Below are positions 61,182 to 64,000 of a stretch of 64,000 nucleotides of DNA, piece by piece (positions within the stretch are counted from its first letter, which is position 1; each line of letters opens with the position of its first letter). The notes under the pieces are model-generated. The model saw only the letters and a program-made list of their open reading frames with translations. It was not told where the DNA came from and did not search any database. The translations under genes and the position numbers were made by a program. Origin of the DNA: an uncultured Desulfovibrio sp. Its GTDB lineage: Bacteria; Desulfobacterota; Desulfovibrionia; Desulfovibrionales; Desulfovibrionaceae. The stretch is from contig CAJUMQ010000004.1 of the NCBI GenBank assembly GCA_910587035.1, positions 62,001 through 126,000 on the forward strand, written 5' to 3'.

Positions 61182-61817
61182 ATGACTGCGAAAGCAAATA
61201 TCAGCGCCCTGACTTTGGCCGCATTTTTTTTGCTGACCTGCGCCATTCTTACCCCTGCAAGCTCATTCTGCGCCAGCCCTGAGCAAAAAAACATCTTCAG
61301 GCAGCCCCTGGTAGCCTGGTTTTCTGTGCCTGACACCACAGGACTGCTCGCAAAGGAAATCCACAGACAGGCTGGCGGCGACATAATCTGCATTGACTCT
61401 GGCTCCCCGGCCACAAAAAGCGGAAACAAGGCCAAATGGAATGGCGCCAAACTGCCGAATATTGACAAATATGACATAATTTTTCTGGGCTTCCCCATGT
61501 CCTCCGGTCAGCTGCCAATACCGGTGGTGGAGTTTATCTATGAGAATGGTCTTGATGGCAAAACAATTGCCACCTTTGACGGCAATGGCGCGGACAGCAG
61601 GAGCCGCGGCCTTGCAAAGTTGAAAAAGCTTGTGCCCCATGCAAGACTGTTGCAGCCTCTCCCATTGTCAACCAGCATGGATGGCCGCCATGAACATTCC
61701 GGCACATTCGTGAAAGATGCGGAAAAGGACATCACAAAATGGCTGGAGGGGCTTGGCCCGGCGCTCATTGAAACCACAACCGGCAATCCGGCAATTTATC
61801 CCGATGGCGGCTATTAA
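61182..61817 (+). CDS. Exported flavodoxin-like protein
   Basis: 211 residues from ATG 61182 (AAAGGAGAC, 8 bases). N-terminal signal peptide: LTLAAFFLLTCAILTPASSFCA; an SSFCA-type site is at about 25-31. The rest has flavodoxin-like layout: LVAWFSVPDTTGLLAKEIHRQAGGDII, IDKYDIIFLGFPMSSGQLPIPVVEFI, DGKTIATFDGNGADSRSRGL, as in the flavodoxin/YwqN-type family that includes exported members. Lies after the TRAP genes and overlaps tgt by 14 bases. Fits a periplasmic electron carrier, inferred only. Confidence 0.72.
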   Translation: MTAKANISALTLAAFFLLTCAILTPASSFCASPEQKNIFRQPLVAWFSVPDTTGLLAKEIHRQAGGDIICIDSGSPATKSGNKAKWNGAKLPNIDKYDIIFLGFPMSSGQLPIPVVEFIYENGLDGKTIATFDGNGADSRSRGLAKLKKLVPHARLLQPLPLSTSMDGRHEHSGTFVKDAEKDITKWLEGLGPALIETTTGNPAIYPDGGY

Positions 61818-62958
61818 CAGTCCTGCCTTTTCGCCAATTCATACTGATGGCAGAGCCCGCGCTGGCATATTGCATACCGCCCACGGGGATATTCCCACTC
61901 CCATATTCATGCCCGTGGGCACAGTGGGCTCTGTCAAGGCGCTGGCGCCCGATGATCTGGAAAAGGTCGGCGCGCCCATAATTCTTGGCAACACCTACCA
62001 TCTCTACCTGCGCCCTGGCGATGAATTAATAGCCCGCCATGGGGGTCTGCATGGCTTCGCCTCCTGGCCCGGAGCCATCCTCACTGACAGCGGCGGCTTC
62101 CAGATTTTCAGCCTGAACAGCCTGCGCAAGATCTTTCCGGAAGGGGTGGAATTCCGCTCCCACCTTAATGGCGCCCGCTGTTTTTTCACGCCGCAAAAGG
62201 TCATTGACATCCAGCGCAATCTCAACAGCGACATCATGATGGTGCTGGATGAATGTGTGCCCTATGGCTCAAGTTATGAATATACCGAAAAATCAGTCGC
62301 GCTCACCACATCCTGGGCCAAAATGGCAAGGGAGGCCTGGCCGGCCGGCAGTGGCACCAATCTGCTTTTTGGCATTGTCCAGGGCGGTTTTTTCAGGGAT
62401 CTGCGCAAACGGTCGGCGGAAGAGATCTGCGCCATTGATTTTGACGGTTTCGCCATTGGCGGCCTGTCTGTGGGCGAGGACAAACATCTGCTGCATGAGA
62501 TGCTTGATTACACAGCGGAACTCATGCCAAAGGACAAGGCCCGCTACCTGATGGGAGTTGGCACTCCCCTGGATATAGTTCTGGGCATCAACAGCGGCAT
62601 TGACATGTTTGACTGCGTTTTGCCCACCCGCAATGCCAGAAATGGCACCCTTTATACGTCCCTTGGCAAAATCAACATCAAGGGCAGCCTCTATGCCGAG
62701 GACGATTTGCCCCTTGATCCCGCCTGTGACTGCTATACCTGCAGGACATTCTCCCGGGCCTATCTGCGGCATTTGTACGCGGCAAAGGAGCTGCTGGCAT
62801 TTCGTCTCAATTCCCTGCACAACCTGACCTATTTTCTGAAACTGGCGCGCAGCGCGAGGGCGGCCATCCTGCAAAACAGGTATCAGGATTTTTTAAATGA
62901 AATAGCCGCCCTGTATCCTGATGAGGCTGCCAGAAGCGGCTATTTTGGTCAGTTTTGA
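61804..62958 (+). CDS. tgt: tRNA-guanine transglycosylase
   Basis: Exchanges guanine 34 for preQ1 in tRNAs, the first tRNA step of queuosine synthesis. 384 residues from ATG 61804. TDSGGFQIFSL with the catalytic/nucleophile-pocket Asp, FDCVLPTRNARNG with the covalent Asp nucleophile, and the zinc site CDCYTC...FSRAYLRHL (Cys, Cys, Cys and His). Start overlaps the previous gene's last 14 bases. Convergent with the transporter below. Confidence 0.95.
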   Translation: MAAINSPAFSPIHTDGRARAGILHTAHGDIPTPIFMPVGTVGSVKALAPDDLEKVGAPIILGNTYHLYLRPGDELIARHGGLHGFASWPGAILTDSGGFQIFSLNSLRKIFPEGVEFRSHLNGARCFFTPQKVIDIQRNLNSDIMMVLDECVPYGSSYEYTEKSVALTTSWAKMAREAWPAGSGTNLLFGIVQGGFFRDLRKRSAEEICAIDFDGFAIGGLSVGEDKHLLHEMLDYTAELMPKDKARYLMGVGTPLDIVLGINSGIDMFDCVLPTRNARNGTLYTSLGKINIKGSLYAEDDLPLDPACDCYTCRTFSRAYLRHLYAAKELLAFRLNSLHNLTYFLKLARSARAAILQNRYQDFLNEIAALYPDEAARSGYFGQF

Positions 62959-62976
62959 CCAAGATATGAACTGGCA

Positions 62977-63474
62977 TCAGGCCAATTGCGGATTTGCCGC
63001 AGCCCTCACCTCACGCCTGCGCACCAGCAAAAAAACTATAATGGCGCCAAAAATTTTGGAAAGGCTCATTATGCCCACGCTGACTGGAGAGGCTATGCCC
63101 ACAAGGGTCAGAAATACAAGACTGTCCAAAGGCGCTCCCAGCAGACTGGAGATCAGGATGCGCTGGGAGAAGGGTTTGCGTGTGAAGGAATAGAGCGCCC
63201 AGTCTCCGAGCTCTCCGACCGCAAAGGCCAGCGCGCTTGCAACCGCGAGCTTGGGGCTGGCCATCCACCAGCTTATGACACAGCCGCAAAGCATTGCCAC
63301 AAGCACCAGATGCCCCACTCTTCTTTGTGCGAAATCGCGCACGACAAAAACAAACCCCACCACCAGCGCGGCCGGGGACCACAAGTCGCCTCCTGGGAGC
63401 GCCACCAGGGGCGTTATTTCAAAAAGCCAGTTCACGCCTGCAATCAGGGCGATATAGGTCAGAAGGGTTGCCAT
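62977..63474 (-). CDS. VUT-family protein, probable queuosine-precursor transporter
   Basis: 165 residues, five or six hydrophobic segments. It shows the COG1738/VUT pattern: VVGFVFVVRDFAQRRVG near the start and AFAVGELGDWALYSFTRKPFSQRILISSLLGAPLDSLVFLTLVG with the D/S residues lining the pathway. YhhQ of E. coli imports preQ0. Being next to tgt (convergent, 18 bases between) strongly supports a queuosine-precursor role, though that remains an inference. Short for YhhQ (about 220) but a usual size for this subgroup. Confidence 0.78.
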   Translation of the reverse strand: MATLLTYIALIAGVNWLFEITPLVALPGGDLWSPAALVVGFVFVVRDFAQRRVGHLVLVAMLCGCVISWWMASPKLAVASALAFAVGELGDWALYSFTRKPFSQRILISSLLGAPLDSLVFLTLVGIASPVSVGIMSLSKIFGAIIVFLLVRRREVRAAANPQLA

Positions 63475-63585
63475 GTCACTCCCTTAAAATTTCATGGTTG
63501 ATTTATCCGCTTTCAATAAATCCAATGCCAATGGCAGTCAAGGCGCGACAGAGAATGTCCCTCCTCCCATGCCCATGAATACAAA

Positions 63586-63618
63586 CCGCCCCGGGCACAG
63601 GGATGGACACCGGGGCGG
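63586..63618 (-). terminator. GC-rich inverted repeat after the DUF362 gene
   Basis: Arms CCGCCCCGG (63586-63594) and CCGGGGCGG (63610-63618), 15-base loop, followed on the minus strand by TTTGT. It is 21 bases after the stop of the DUF362 gene. Confidence 0.6.
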
Positions 63619-63639
63619 CAAAACGGAGAGATGTGAAAA

Positions 63640-64000
63640 CTACTTCACCACAATGAGCTCATACTGGGGATTGCCCATCTTATGCTCTGCCATGGCGGAA
63701 AGCTGGCGCAGGCCATGCCGGCTCTCAATGCGTTCCACCAGATCATGGTTATCGGACTGGGGCTGCCCAAAAACAAGATCGCATGCGGCCTGGTCAATGG
63801 CCAGCAAATCTGTTGATGCAAGAATGCCGATATCCTTGATGGTTGGCTTTTTGGCGCTCTGCCCAGCGCAATCACAGTCCACGGACATATTGCGCAAGAC
63901 ATTGATATATGTGATGCGCTTGCCAAAATGATCCTGCACGGCCTTGGCCGAATCCGCCATGAGCTCCATCAGCTTTTCTTTGGCAGGCCATTTGCTCCAG
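63640..64000 (-). CDS. DUF362 domain protein (C-terminal part, 5' end outside window)
   Basis: About 120 visible residues; the frame stays open to the window edge, with a WSKWPAKEKLMELMADSAKAV stretch upstream of the first internal Met. Features of DUF362 proteins: ITYINVLRNMSVDCDCAGQSAKKPTIKDIGILASTDLLAIDQAACDLVF with CDC and the DIGIL.S.D..AIDQA signature. DUF362 proteins often carry ferredoxin motifs and are common in anaerobes. A terminator follows. The function of the family is unknown. Confidence 0.85.
   Translation of the reverse strand, partial: WSKWPAKEKLMELMADSAKAVQDHFGKRITYINVLRNMSVDCDCAGQSAKKPTIKDIGILASTDLLAIDQAACDLVFGQPQSDNHDLVERIESRHGLRQLSAMAEHKMGNPQYELIVVK

Noticed and set aside
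1..64000. Prophage, conjugative element, CRISPR, rRNA or tRNA
   Set aside because: None of the typical genes or structures was seen on either strand.

Overview
The window reads as a contiguous stretch of chromosome from a strictly or mostly anaerobic, flagellated Gram-negative bacterium. Gene content points to the Desulfovibrionaceae: a two-cluster [FeFe]-hydrogenase of the Desulfovibrio HydA type, GlpABC anaerobic glycerol-3-phosphate dehydrogenase, a TRAP transporter, a cytochrome bd oxidase, a DUF362 ferredoxin-like protein and a Desulfovibrio-like flagellin. This placement is inferred from families recognised by eye, not from a search. No rRNA, tRNA, CRISPR array, prophage or complete transposase gene was seen; almost everything is housekeeping or energy metabolism, densely packed on both strands.

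Layout. 1-2.7 kb: end of a large protein, then a minus-strand MFS exporter / DNA-alkyl repair pair. 2.7-6.4 kb: yajC-secD-secF. 6.4-9.2 kb: a sugar/maltose acetyltransferase and, divergently, a [FeFe]-hydrogenase large subunit followed by a membrane protein carrying the hydrogenase small-subunit domain at its C terminus. 9.3-11.1 kb: nested repeat elements and cobQ. 11.2-18.4 kb: an AsmA-like protein, motA-motB, tlyA, a 675-residue flagellin with a large propeller-like insert, and a small lipoprotein. 18.4-24.4 kb: cydAB, htpG, a SUKH-like protein and a TtcA-like tRNA thiolase. 24.6-30.3 kb: double-ACT regulator, Tat-exported nitroreductase, PFL/DUF711 protein, membrane protein, uvrC. 30.6-34.6 kb: adiC-adiA arginine-dependent acid resistance. 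34.6-40.8 kb: comF, flavoprotein, metallo-hydrolase, gph, a degenerate-GGDEF/TPR protein and a coiled-coil protein. 40.8-52.0 kb: mostly minus strand, dapB, ligA and uvrB, then the N-degron set aat-clpA-clpS, then CYTH-radA. 52.4-61.8 kb: glpABC, an AEC carrier, a TRAP system with a small extra membrane peptide, and an exported flavodoxin-like protein. 61.8-64 kb: tgt, a probable queuosine-precursor transporter and a DUF362 protein running off the edge.

How the genes fit together. Several clusters are functionally coherent: Sec secretion (yajC/secD/secF), DNA repair (uvrB, ligA, radA, uvrC, ogt), N-degron proteolysis (aat, clpA, clpS), queuosine (tgt plus VUT transporter), acid resistance (adiC/adiA), and glycerol-3-phosphate oxidation (glpABC).

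The most unusual items are: (i) the hydrogenase small subunit fused to a four-helix membrane anchor; (ii) the flagellin with an apparent beta-propeller in its surface-exposed domain; (iii) a family of short intergenic elements with 8-bp terminal inverted repeats at TA dinucleotides, two of which lie exactly at a gene's stop codon; (iv) a separate ~125-bp element made of five consecutive perfect hairpins, one copy of which is nested inside one of those elements.
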